64,000 bases of DNA from Dactylosporangium fulvum (GTDB taxonomy: Bacteria; Actinomycetota; Actinomycetes; Mycobacteriales; Micromonosporaceae), in contig NZ_CP073720.1 in assembly GCF_025137375.1 (NCBI RefSeq), positions 2,070,501 through 2,134,500 on the forward strand, in the 5' to 3' direction. Under the pieces are notes generated by a model that was not told the origin of the DNA, did no database searches, and saw nothing but the letters and a program-made list of their open reading frames with translations. Positions 27,488 through 38,121 of the stretch are shown in pieces (position 1 is the first letter of the stretch; every line of letters starts with the position of its first letter). The translations under genes and the position numbers were made by a program.

Positions 27488-30457
27488 GTGGGGCCGACCC
27501 ATCGTCTCGCGATCGATCTGGGCACGTGCCACACCGTCGCGGTGGTGCGCCGCGGCGACGAGGCGCCGCGTGCGCTGCTGTTCGACGGATCGCCCGTGAT
27601 GGCGTCCGGCATCTACGCCGACGAGCAGGGCAAGCTGTCGGTGGGTCGCGATGCCGAGCGGCTGAGCCAGCTCGCGCCGGAGCGGTTCGAGCCCTATCCG
27701 AAGCGCAGCGTCGACCAAGGCTCCGTGCTGCTCGGCCACGTCGAGGTCACGGTCGTGGAGATGCTCGCCGCGCTGCTGCGGCGGGCCGCCGAGGAGTCGC
27801 TGCAGGCCGGGGTCAACCCGGTCGGCTCGACCGTGCTGACCTGCCCGGCCGACTGGGGCGGCCAGCGGCGAGGGGTGCTGCTGGAGGCGGCCCGCGCGGC
27901 CAACCTCGGGCCGGTCGTCCTCGCCGACGAGCCGATCGCCGCCGCGACCTACTGCCTGCGCGTCCTCGGCCAGCAGATCGCCCCGCTGCAGTCCCTCGCC
28001 GTCTTCGACTTCGGCGGCGGCACCCTCGACGTCTCGGTCGTGCGCCGCGAGTTCGACGGCCTGCGGGTGCTCGGTGTCGGTGGCCTCGACGACCTCGGCG
28101 GCGTCGACATCGACGCGGCCCTCATCGGCCACCTCGGCCAGCTGATCAGCCTGCGCAACCCCGAGCTGTGGCAGCGGCTGTCCAACCCCGACAGCCCGGC
28201 CGCCCACCGCGACCGCCGCGCGCTGTGGTCGGAGGTGCGCGCGGCCAAGGAGATGCTGTCCCGCACCGCCTCCGCCCCGGTCCACGTGCCCGGCACCGAG
28301 GAGGCCCTGCACCTCACCCGCGAGGAGCTGGAGCGGGTCGCGGGTCCGCTGATCGACCGCGCCGTCGACGAGACCCGCCGCGTCCTCGAGCGCGCCGGCG
28401 TCGACGTGCGCCAACTCGCCGGCATCTTCCTGGTCGGCGGCTCCAGCCGGATCCCGCTCGTGGCGAGCCGGCTGCACGCCCGCTTCGGCGTCGCGCCTGT
28501 GGTGCCCGAGCAGCCGGAGCTGCCGGTCGCCTACGGCGGCATGCTCGCCGTCGGGCCGGCCCCGCAGCAGTTCGACACGCAGTCCGCGTCCCGGCCGGTG
28601 TCCGGCACGCCCGTCTCGCCGGGCGCGTCGCCCGCGTTCCCGGTCTCGGCTCCCATGCCGACCTCCTCCGCGGCCTACGGATCGCAGGCCTTCGCGGCCC
28701 AGCCGTCGTCGCCGAGCGTGCCGGCCCAGCCGGGGTCGCCCATGTCGGGCCCGCTCGCCGCCGCGCCCGCCTCGCCGGGTGCCGCAGGACCGGGCGCCGC
28801 GTTCGGTGCCACGGCGAGCCCCGGGGCCCCGCCGTTCGGGGCACCGCCGCGGCCCAACCCGGCGACACCCCCGTTCGGCGCCCCGCCGCCGCCCAGCCCC
28901 GCGGGGCCCGGCGCCCCGGGTTACCCCGGCGGACCCGCTTCCCCGATGAAGCCGGGCGGCTTCGCGCCGGCACCACCGCCGGTCGTGGTCCGGCCGCGCC
29001 GGCGCACCGGTCCGTGGATCGCGCTTGTCATCGTGCTCGCCCTGATCGGCTCCTGCGTCTGGGGCGGCACGAAGGTGTTCGGCTGGATCGGCAACCAGTT
29101 CCAGGCGATGACCGACGGCTTACCCGGCACGAACCCGACCGACCAGAACGGCGATCTGACCAACCCGAAGGCCGACGGCCTGAAGCGGGGAGAGGTGCTG
29201 ACCTACGCCGAGGCGGGGACGATCACCGCCGTCGCCGGGTCCGGCACCGTCTACACGGCGGCGACCCTCAAGGGTCAGACACAGGTCACCGCGTATGCGA
29301 CAGCCGGCGCCCAGCAATGGGCGCAGACCCTGTCGATGGAGCCGACGGAGCTCCATCTGACCATCGTCGGTGACTTGTTGATCGTCGACGGCGGGAACGA
29401 CGCCAGCCGTGGCGACCAGGACGCCCGCGCGGTGCTCGACCTGAAGCAACAGGGCAAGGTGCTCTGGACCCAGCTGTGGGACAACCGGATCGACCTCTTC
29501 TACCAGGGTGAGGAGGCGGTCGCGGAGTTCCGCGGCACCAAGCCCGCGCTGCACCGCGTCAATCTTCGCAACGGTGAGTCGAAGTGGTCCAGGCCCGGGA
29601 TCAACAGCCTGGTCATCAACGGCGCGCGCACCGTCCGGCCGGCCTTGGTCTGGCCGGGCGCGAACGCCGTCGGCCCGGTGCCGTCCTATGAGATCGACTT
29701 CAACGGCTCGATGCCGTTCCAGGAGACGATCGCCGCCGATCCGACCGTCGCCGTCCAGCTCGAGGACTCAAACAAGATCAGCAAGATCGACCTCGGCAAC
29801 GGGTCGGTAAAGGCGTCGGCGACCATCGAAGTGAATATGCGCGACCCGTGGCTGGTCTACAACGGCATCGTGATCGTCAAGACGAAGAACGCCTCGAACT
29901 CGATCACTGGCTACAAACTGGCCGATTTCAGCAGGGCGTGGGAGTACAAGACGCCCGCCGGCATCAAGATCGCTGACTTCAGGCCGTGCGGCGAGAAGCT
30001 GGTCTGTGTCGTCGGTGAGCAGAGCCTGAAATATCGGCTGAACGCGGTGGACGTCGCCTTCGGCACCGAGAAGTGGACGATCAACACCGGGGACGAACCC
30101 CGCGGATACGTGCTGGACGGGCAGTTCGTCCTGGGCACCGGTGCGTTCACCTCCGCCGGCAAGCCTGCCGTCATCGACCTCGCGACCGGCAAGCCCAAGC
30201 AGGTGATCGGCGGGGGCCTCCCGTCGAACACCGCGTATGCCGGTGCCGGTGGTCGGGTCGCCATGATCACTATCCGCGGCGGGATCAGCTCGGTCTGGCA
30301 GGTCGCCGTCGTCAACGTCGGCGACGGGAAGGTCGTCGGCTCGGCCGACTACGGCGAGGACATCGTGACGAACGTGTCGCTGAGCGATAACGCGGTCGTG
30401 GTGTTCGACACGGAGACGCGGAAGGTGTGGCGATTCGAGGTGCCTGCCGCGAAGTAA
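27488..30457 (+). CDS. Hsp70-like ATPase / transmembrane / beta-propeller fusion
   Basis: 989 aa. Residues 1-355 are an Hsp70/actin-type ATPase: IDLGTCHTVAVV (phosphate 1, about 9-20), FDFGGGTLDVSVV (phosphate 2, about 172-184) and LVGGSSRIPLV (adenosine site, about 317). No peptide-binding domain follows. Instead, residues about 358-500 are Pro/Ala/Gly-rich and disordered, one membrane helix lies at about 508-528 (GPWIALVIVLALIGSCVWGG), and about 560-989 form a repeat-rich PQQ/WD-like propeller outside the cell. It looks like a sensor or scaffold linking cytoplasmic ATP binding to an outer ligand. GTG start has GGAGG upstream. Confidence 0.88.
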   Translation: MGPTHRLAIDLGTCHTVAVVRRGDEAPRALLFDGSPVMASGIYADEQGKLSVGRDAERLSQLAPERFEPYPKRSVDQGSVLLGHVEVTVVEMLAALLRRAAEESLQAGVNPVGSTVLTCPADWGGQRRGVLLEAARAANLGPVVLADEPIAAATYCLRVLGQQIAPLQSLAVFDFGGGTLDVSVVRREFDGLRVLGVGGLDDLGGVDIDAALIGHLGQLISLRNPELWQRLSNPDSPAAHRDRRALWSEVRAAKEMLSRTASAPVHVPGTEEALHLTREELERVAGPLIDRAVDETRRVLERAGVDVRQLAGIFLVGGSSRIPLVASRLHARFGVAPVVPEQPELPVAYGGMLAVGPAPQQFDTQSASRPVSGTPVSPGASPAFPVSAPMPTSSAAYGSQAFAAQPSSPSVPAQPGSPMSGPLAAAPASPGAAGPGAAFGATASPGAPPFGAPPRPNPATPPFGAPPPPSPAGPGAPGYPGGPASPMKPGGFAPAPPPVVVRPRRRTGPWIALVIVLALIGSCVWGGTKVFGWIGNQFQAMTDGLPGTNPTDQNGDLTNPKADGLKRGEVLTYAEAGTITAVAGSGTVYTAATLKGQTQVTAYATAGAQQWAQTLSMEPTELHLTIVGDLLIVDGGNDASRGDQDARAVLDLKQQGKVLWTQLWDNRIDLFYQGEEAVAEFRGTKPALHRVNLRNGESKWSRPGINSLVINGARTVRPALVWPGANAVGPVPSYEIDFNGSMPFQETIAADPTVAVQLEDSNKISKIDLGNGSVKASATIEVNMRDPWLVYNGIVIVKTKNASNSITGYKLADFSRAWEYKTPAGIKIADFRPCGEKLVCVVGEQSLKYRLNAVDVAFGTEKWTINTGDEPRGYVLDGQFVLGTGAFTSAGKPAVIDLATGKPKQVIGGGLPSNTAYAGAGGRVAMITIRGGISSVWQVAVVNVGDGKVVGSADYGEDIVTNVSLSDNAVVVFDTETRKVWRFEVPAAK

Positions 30458-30573
30458 CCGCTCCTCGGGACGCCCGGGCGGGGTGTGTCCGACATGTCGG
30501 TCGGGACAGCCGTGCGTGGCGGTGATTGGCATATTGACAACGACGTATGCCGATCGCGGGGAGGTCTCGTTCC

Positions 30574-31005
30574 ATGCGCAAGATTGCGCACGTTCTGGTT
30601 GCCGTTGTCGTCGGGCTTTCGACGGCGCTCGTCGCTGCCGAGCCGGCCAGCGCCGCCGTGCCGGTCTGCAACACCTACCTGCAGAAGGGTGCCATCAAAG
30701 TGCCGGCGGCCGGCCGGGACCCGCACTGCTGGATGCAGGTCGGGCACACCGGGTGGGGGGTCCGCATCCTCCAGATGTCGCTCAAATACTGCTACGGCTC
30801 ATATCTCGAGTCGATCGGTTTCCCCTACCGGGTCGACGACGACGGGGAATACGGGCCGATCACGCGTGAGGCGCTGCGCCAGGTCCAGAAGCTGGAGGCG
30901 ACGCGCGTTCCCTGGACCGTCGATGCCGACGGCATCTATGGCTGGGTGACGGCGAACAGCATCTACCACACGACCGGCATCAGCTACGACTGCTACCGGA
31001 TGTAG
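30574..31005 (+). CDS. Secreted peptidoglycan-binding domain protein
   Basis: 143 aa from ATG 30574, with a GGGGAGG ribosome site. Signal peptide about 1-28 (RKIAHVLVAVVVGLSTALVAA, then EPASAA). The mature part has a peptidoglycan-binding domain 1-like stretch: WGVRILQMSLKYCYG, DDDGEYGPITREALRQVQKL and DADGIYGWVTANSIY, with four to five cysteines likely in disulfides. It should bind cell-wall glycan outside the membrane. No catalytic domain is present. A strong terminator follows. Confidence 0.9.
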   Translation: MRKIAHVLVAVVVGLSTALVAAEPASAAVPVCNTYLQKGAIKVPAAGRDPHCWMQVGHTGWGVRILQMSLKYCYGSYLESIGFPYRVDDDGEYGPITREALRQVQKLEATRVPWTVDADGIYGWVTANSIYHTTGISYDCYRM

Positions 31006-31022
31006 CACACGCGAACGCACGA

Positions 31023-31055
31023 ACGGCGGGCCGTCCATTGTGGACGGCCCGCCGT
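31023..31055. terminator. Strong bidirectional terminator
   Basis: Perfect 15-bp stem (31023-31037 with 31041-31055) and a 3-nt loop, stem core GGCGGGCCGTCCA. It lies between the convergent peptidoglycan-binding gene and acnA, 17 bp and 21 bp from their stops. Confidence 0.92.
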
Positions 31056-31076
31056 CTTGTCGGCCGGAGCTGAGGC

Positions 31077-33845
<2,769 letters not shown>

Positions 33846-33928
33846 GGCGTACTCCTCAGAATCAGGCGGGTGTTTCTCGGCCAGTCTTCCGCAGCGGCAC
33901 GGTGACCGGGCCGCGGGGGTTGTTTTCG

Positions 33929-33954
33929 ACAAGAAAACCGTACGTCCGTCTTGT
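33929..33954. promoter_or_regulatory. Inverted repeat and candidate AcnR operator between acnA and VOC gene
   Basis: ACAAGA (33929-33934) and TCTTGT (33949-33954) flank 14 nt that contain CCGTACGTCCG (33938-33948). This core resembles CCGTACATACG in front of the TetR gene at 24572. The site lies 84 bp upstream of acnA and directly before the ribosome site of the divergent VOC gene, so a bound repressor could act on both. Confidence 0.5.
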
Positions 33955-33968
33955 TAAAGAGGCAAGTC

Positions 33969-34349
33969 GTGTATCACGCTGTGGGCATGCTGCATCACGT
34001 GCAACTCGCCTGCCCGGCCGGCTCCGAGCCGGTCTCCCGCGCGTTCTACGCCGGTCTGCTGGGCCTCACCGAGACCCCGAAACCACCCGCACTGGCGCCC
34101 CGGGGAGGGTGCTGGTTCAAGGGGTACGGCCTGGAGCTGCACCTCGGCGTCGAGACGCCGTTCGCCCCGGCCCGCAAGGCGCACCCGGGCATGCTGTGGC
34201 CCGACCTGGACGGGCTGGCCGAGCGCCTGGCCGCCGCCGGTCATGAGGTGACGTGGAGCGACGAACTGCCCGGCTACCGGCGCTTCCACACGCACGACCC
34301 GCACGGCAACCGCCTGGAGTTCCTGACCCCGACGGCCCAGAGCTCTTGA
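33969..34349 (+). CDS. VOC family protein
   Basis: About 126 aa. The opening MLHHVQLACPAGSEPVSRAFYAGLLGL and the ending YRRFHTHDPHGNRLEFL are characteristic of VOC glyoxalase-like proteins, with His and Glu in metal-binding positions. The substrate is unknown. GTG 33969 is chosen because AAAGAGG lies 6 bases before it; GTG 33981 and ATG 33987 are alternatives. It is divergent from acnA, sharing a control region. Confidence 0.88.
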   Translation: MYHAVGMLHHVQLACPAGSEPVSRAFYAGLLGLTETPKPPALAPRGGCWFKGYGLELHLGVETPFAPARKAHPGMLWPDLDGLAERLAAAGHEVTWSDELPGYRRFHTHDPHGNRLEFLTPTAQSS

Positions 34350-34359
34350 ACGCCCACCC

Positions 34360-34767
34360 CTAGAGGTCCACGGCCTCCTGGCCGTCCGGAAGCGGCTGGA
34401 ACCCCGCCAGGCGCAGAACGTCGGGGATGTCTCGGCCGGCCGCCGGTGGCGCCGCCACGAGCCTGCGTGCCGGAGTTGCCCGCAGGGCATCCACCAGGGC
34501 GATCAGCAACTGAGCCGCTCGGTCGCGGTGGCCGGGCGGGGTCGCGAAGTAGACCAGATGGGCGGTGGCGCCGGCGGTCTGCACGGCGGCGAGCCCCGCC
34601 GCGGGCTGGTCGTCGTCGCCGGCCGGGTCGACCAGCTCCCACCACTCGACGCTGCCGCCGTCGGCGACCCCCTGCCAAGCGGGCTCGTCCTTCCACTCGG
34701 CGACAACCCGGCGGGCCACGGCCTCCCGGCCGGGAGGTAGGCGGCGGATCAGCATCAGTGCACTCAC
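34360..34767 (-). CDS. GNAT-like acetyltransferase, small
   Basis: 135 aa from GTG 34767. VVAEWKDEPAWQGVADGGSV and the segment HLVYFATPPGHRDRAAQLLIALVDALRA (acetyl-CoA-binding region) with LRLAGFQPLPDGQEAVDL suggest a divergent GNAT fold. The usual Q/RxxGxG/A loop is replaced by PPGHRDRA, so assignment is tentative. It converges on the VOC gene, 10 bp apart. A 14-bp tandem repeat and palindromic element lie upstream of its start. Confidence 0.68.
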   Translation of the reverse strand: MSALMLIRRLPPGREAVARRVVAEWKDEPAWQGVADGGSVEWWELVDPAGDDDQPAAGLAAVQTAGATAHLVYFATPPGHRDRAAQLLIALVDALRATPARRLVAAPPAAGRDIPDVLRLAGFQPLPDGQEAVDL

Positions 34768-34804
34768 CACACCAGCATGCTTCGCACTCCTTGCAAACGG
34801 CTTG

Positions 34805-34889
34805 CCCTCCCGGCGGCGTGCTCCCGGCGGCGTGCTCCCGGCGGCGCCCTCCCGGCGGCGCCCTCCCGGGCGGCGTGCTCCCGGCGGCG
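34805..34889. repeat. 14-bp tandem repeat, six units
   Basis: Six adjoining copies of [CC/TG]CTCCCGGCGGCG (34805, 34819, 34833, 34847, 34861 with one extra G, 34876). There are no unique spacers, so it is not a CRISPR. It lies 38 bp upstream of the GNAT gene and abuts the palindromic element at 34887. Confidence 0.9.
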
Positions 34890-34959
34890 ATCTTGGAGTT
34901 GTGGTCCCTGACTTTTCCGACAAAAGCGGATATAGCAGGGACCACAACTCCAAGATCGC
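34887..34959. repeat. Dispersed palindromic element, copy 2
   Basis: Perfect 24-bp arms at 34887-34910 and 34936-34959 with a 25-nt spacer that is richer in A/T than its surroundings. Core arms are identical to copies 1 and 3. The spacer starts CCCTGACTTTTCCGACAAAA, related to copy 1. It lies between the YbhB gene end and the GNAT gene start, with the tandem array at its edge. Confidence 0.95.
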
Positions 34960-34981
34960 GTGTTGTGCCGCGGGTGGCGGG

Positions 34982-35509
34982 CTAGAAGCCGAACTCGGAC
35001 ACCAGGATCGCCCGGGCCAGGGTGTGACCCGTCACGTTGAAGCCGACCACGTTGGGGCTGGCCCCGGCGTCCACGTCCAGCGACTCGACGTCGAGGGCGT
35101 GGACCACGAAGAAGTACCGGTGGGGAGCGTCGGACTTGGGCGGTGCGGCGCCGCCGAAGTCGCGGGTGCCGTAGTCGTTCTTGTAGTGGATCGCCTCGTC
35201 GGGCAGGCCGTCCTTGTCGCCGGTGCCGGCGCCGGTGGGCAGCTCGGTGAGGCTGGCCGGGAGGTTGAGCACCAGCCAGTGCCAGAACCCGCCGCCGGTC
35301 GGCGCGTCCGGGTCGTAGCAGGTCACCGCGAAGCTCCTCGTCTGCGCCGGGAATCCCGACCAGGCGAGGTGAGGTGAGGTGTTGCCGCGCTCGTAGACCT
35401 GCGCGTCGGGCAGCGTGCCGCCGTCGGTCAGGTCTTCGCTGCTCAGCGTGAACGCCGGCACCGCGGGAAGGAAGTCGTACGGCGACGGCGGGCGCGGACG
35501 GTCGGACAT
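34982..35509 (-). CDS. YbhB/YbcL family Raf-kinase-inhibitor-like protein
   Basis: 175 aa from ATG 35509. It has the phosphatidylethanolamine-binding-protein signature: SPHLAWSGFPAQTRSFAVTCYDPDAPTGGGFWHWLVLNLP, and later YGTRDFGGAAPP and HRYFFVVHALD. The conserved anion-binding pocket residues (DPDAP, the GxWHW motif) are present. The function in bacteria is not settled. It stands alone on the minus strand. Confidence 0.94.
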   Translation of the reverse strand: MSDRPRPPSPYDFLPAVPAFTLSSEDLTDGGTLPDAQVYERGNTSPHLAWSGFPAQTRSFAVTCYDPDAPTGGGFWHWLVLNLPASLTELPTGAGTGDKDGLPDEAIHYKNDYGTRDFGGAAPPKSDAPHRYFFVVHALDVESLDVDAGASPNVVGFNVTGHTLARAILVSEFGF

Positions 35510-35569
35510 GCGCACTCTCCTTGTGCTGGACTCTCGTGACCCGATCCTCTTACCCAACGACCGGGGCAC

Positions 35570-37492
35570 TCAAGTGAGGCGGGACACCGCCTGGCCGAGC
35601 AGCCAGATCAGGTACGGCTGGTGGACCGGCCCCGGCCCGCGCTGCTCGAGCCGCACCACCGTCGCGCCGCGCCGGGCGACCGCCCACCCGCCCGACGTGT
35701 AGGCCTCGTCGCCGACGCCCGGCACCGCCGTGCCACCCCGGTGGACCCGGATCGCCAGCTCCGCCGCGGTCGCACCGGTCGCGACGCTCACCGACAGTGA
35801 GGATCCGGCGACGGTCCGGAATAAGGCGAGGGCCACGGGCCCGATCGCCATCGCCTGGCCGGGGTCGTGCAGTGCGGCTGGTGCGCCGAGCACCCGGCCC
35901 ACCTCGTCGGCGGTGAGCAGCTGCCCCGGGGCGATCTCCGCCGTGTGGACGGCCGTCGCGAGCGCCTGCGCGCCGCCGTGCCCGGTGTCCATCGCCCGCA
36001 GGATCAGCTTCTCGGTGTCCTCGTCGGCCGAGGAACCCAGCGACGCCAGGGCGCGGCTGCGGCTCGACTCCACCACCTGGAGGGTCAGGATCCGCCGGGT
36101 CCAGCGCCGGGCGGTGAACGTGACCACGTCGCCGGCGCTCGCCCGGCGGGCGAGGTCGGAAGGGCAGGCCCAGGCGACGGTACGGTCCGAGCGCCCGTCG
36201 TCCACCGCCAGGTAGTGCAGCCACGGCACGGACGGCTTGCTGTCGTTGCCGCTGGTGCTCTTCCACACCTCGACCCACAGCGCCTCGCCGGTGACCGTGA
36301 CCGGGGTGAGCAGGTCGACGATCGTGGCGATGAGCGTGTAGCCGCCGTAGAACAGCGGCGCGAGGAACAGCGCCCGGATCGCGAGCGTGACCCAGCTCGT
36401 GATGCTCGACGGGACCGCGTCGAAGGCGACCGTGTCGAACCGGACGACCAGCGCGACGAAGGCCAGCGCGGCGACCGCCTTCAGGATCAGCCGTACCGCT
36501 TTCTGCCCGTACCGCGGGAAAAATCTCGGGTATCTGACCCGCACCCGGTGCCACGTGCCTCGCCAAGGCTGGCCCTGCGCAACTGCGCCCAGCTGGCCCA
36601 GCCCAGGCGCGAACGAGGACCACACCCGCTTGCGGTTGCCCATGCCGAGGTCGATGACCGCGCTGCACACGCGGGTGGCGCCGACCGCGTCGCCGTAGGA
36701 GAGGTACCGGTCCCAGACGGCCACGGCGGCCGGGGGCAGGTCGGCGAAGCTCTCGTGCGCGCGGAGGAAGGTCTTCAGGCCGAGCCAGCGGGCGGCGACC
36801 TCCCGCCCGAGGGGCGTGTCGCGCTCGCCGCGCGACTTGCCGGCGAGGAACCCGAGCGCGAACCAGACGAAGAAGATCGCCGCGAACGCGGCGCCGCCGT
36901 CCTCGCCGGTGCGCCGCGTGTTGAGGTAGATCGCCAGCCCGATCGCGAGCGACGGGACCGCGGCGATGATGGTGAGCGCGGTCACGATCGTGGGTGAGAA
37001 GCGCCGCCGCGACAGGCCCCGCGAGCGGGCGTCGGCGACGACCGCGGCGTTGAGCCGCTTGGTCCACGCCGACGCCTGCGAGCTGTCACGGAAGGTGAGC
37101 GCGGTGAGCGGGACCATGCCGTCGACCGACAGCCTGCGGACCCTTTCGAAGATCATGGACTCGTACCGGTTGAGCCCGCTCGGCTGCTCGTCGCGCACGT
37201 GCACCGTGGTCTGGAACGGGTCGTTGCCCGGCTGCCGGAACTCGAGGACCTTGCGGGCCGCCAGGTCGATCAGCGTCGACTCGGCGGCGTCCTCGGTCAG
37301 CTCCCAGCGGCCGGTGACCAGGCTGACCACCGCCGGCGACTCCGGCCCGCCGAAGTCCTGTGTCGGCGGCGCCGGCGCGATCGGCCGCGGCCTGGTGAAC
37401 AGCAGCGCGGCCCAGAACGCCGCGAACCAGATCGCCAGCCCGGCGACCCCGATCGCGACCTCGACCAGCAGCGCCGGAGACACCGCCGGCAT
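35570..37492 (-). CDS. DUF2207-type membrane protein
   Basis: 640 aa. One helix at the N-terminus (about 8-32), a cytoplasmic region beginning ESPAVVSLVTGRWELTEDAAESTLIDLAARKVLEF (a winged-helix-like fold seen in DUF2207 proteins), then two helices near 172-187 and 202-220, and further hydrophobic segments at about 330-370. The large C-terminal part (from about 400) is globular. DUF2207 and LemA genes are often neighbours; here the start overlaps the LemA stop by one base. The function is unknown; membrane stress has been proposed for such pairs. Confidence 0.8.
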   Translation of the reverse strand: MPAVSPALLVEVAIGVAGLAIWFAAFWAALLFTRPRPIAPAPPTQDFGGPESPAVVSLVTGRWELTEDAAESTLIDLAARKVLEFRQPGNDPFQTTVHVRDEQPSGLNRYESMIFERVRRLSVDGMVPLTALTFRDSSQASAWTKRLNAAVVADARSRGLSRRRFSPTIVTALTIIAAVPSLAIGLAIYLNTRRTGEDGGAAFAAIFFVWFALGFLAGKSRGERDTPLGREVAARWLGLKTFLRAHESFADLPPAAVAVWDRYLSYGDAVGATRVCSAVIDLGMGNRKRVWSSFAPGLGQLGAVAQGQPWRGTWHRVRVRYPRFFPRYGQKAVRLILKAVAALAFVALVVRFDTVAFDAVPSSITSWVTLAIRALFLAPLFYGGYTLIATIVDLLTPVTVTGEALWVEVWKSTSGNDSKPSVPWLHYLAVDDGRSDRTVAWACPSDLARRASAGDVVTFTARRWTRRILTLQVVESSRSRALASLGSSADEDTEKLILRAMDTGHGGAQALATAVHTAEIAPGQLLTADEVGRVLGAPAALHDPGQAMAIGPVALALFRTVAGSSLSVSVATGATAAELAIRVHRGGTAVPGVGDEAYTSGGWAVARRGATVVRLEQRGPGPVHQPYLIWLLGQAVSRLT

Positions 37493-38061
37493 CAGAAGCG
37501 GACGTTCACGTCGGCGCGTTCGCCGCCCGAAGCCTCGAAGTACGGCTTCGGACGGAACCCGCCGATCCCGGCGACGACGTTGGTCGGCAGGGTCTGGATT
37601 TTCTGGTTGTACGTCTGGATCGCGCTGTTGTAGAACTGCCGCGCGTACGCGATCTTCTCCTCGGTGTTGCCCAGCTCCGCCTGCAATTGCAGGAAGTTCT
37701 GGTTGGCCTTGAGGTCCGGATACGCCTCGGCGAGCGCGAAGATGCGCCCGAGCGCCTGCGTGAGCATGCCCTCGGCCTCCGCCTGACGGTCCGGGCCCTG
37801 CGGCGCCACCTGCACGGCGACGTTACGCGCGGTGATGACGGCATCGAGCGTGCCGCGCTCGTGCGCGGCGTAGCCCTTCACCGTCTCGACGAGGTTGGGG
37901 ATGAGCGAGTGCCGACGCTTGAGCTGCACGTCGATCTGCGCCCACGATGCCTCGACCTGGTTGCGTGCCTTGACCAGCCCGTTGTAGGCCGACACGAACC
38001 AGACCAAGACCAGAATCACGAGTACGGCGACGACGCCGAGCGCGACGAGAACACCACTCAT
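37492..38061 (-). CDS. LemA family protein
   Basis: 189 aa. One N-terminal helix (about 4-25), then the LemA helical bundle: YNGLVKARNQVEASWAQIDVQLKRRHSLIPNLVETVKGYAAHE and the C-terminal NFLQLQAELGNTEEKIAYARQFYNSAIQTYN. This is nearly textbook LemA. It is a membrane-anchored protein with coiled-coil helices facing out; the function is unknown. It is the first gene of the LemA-DUF2207 pair. Confidence 0.95.
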   Translation of the reverse strand: MSGVLVALGVVAVLVILVLVWFVSAYNGLVKARNQVEASWAQIDVQLKRRHSLIPNLVETVKGYAAHERGTLDAVITARNVAVQVAPQGPDRQAEAEGMLTQALGRIFALAEAYPDLKANQNFLQLQAELGNTEEKIAYARQFYNSAIQTYNQKIQTLPTNVVAGIGGFRPKPYFEASGGERADVNVRF

Positions 38062-38121
38062 GGGCGCATGGTCGCTTCTGCGAGGTGGATCACACGCCCA
38101 TTGTCGGGCATCCGACCGAGA

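Noticed and set aside
30489..30500. CCGACATGTCGG palindrome upstream of the peptidoglycan-binding gene as an operator
   Set aside because: Perfect 12-bp dyad but no matching copy elsewhere here and no clear promoter spacing, so not called.
34805..34889. CRISPR-like array upstream of the GNAT gene
   Set aside because: 14-bp units follow each other directly; simple tandem repeat.
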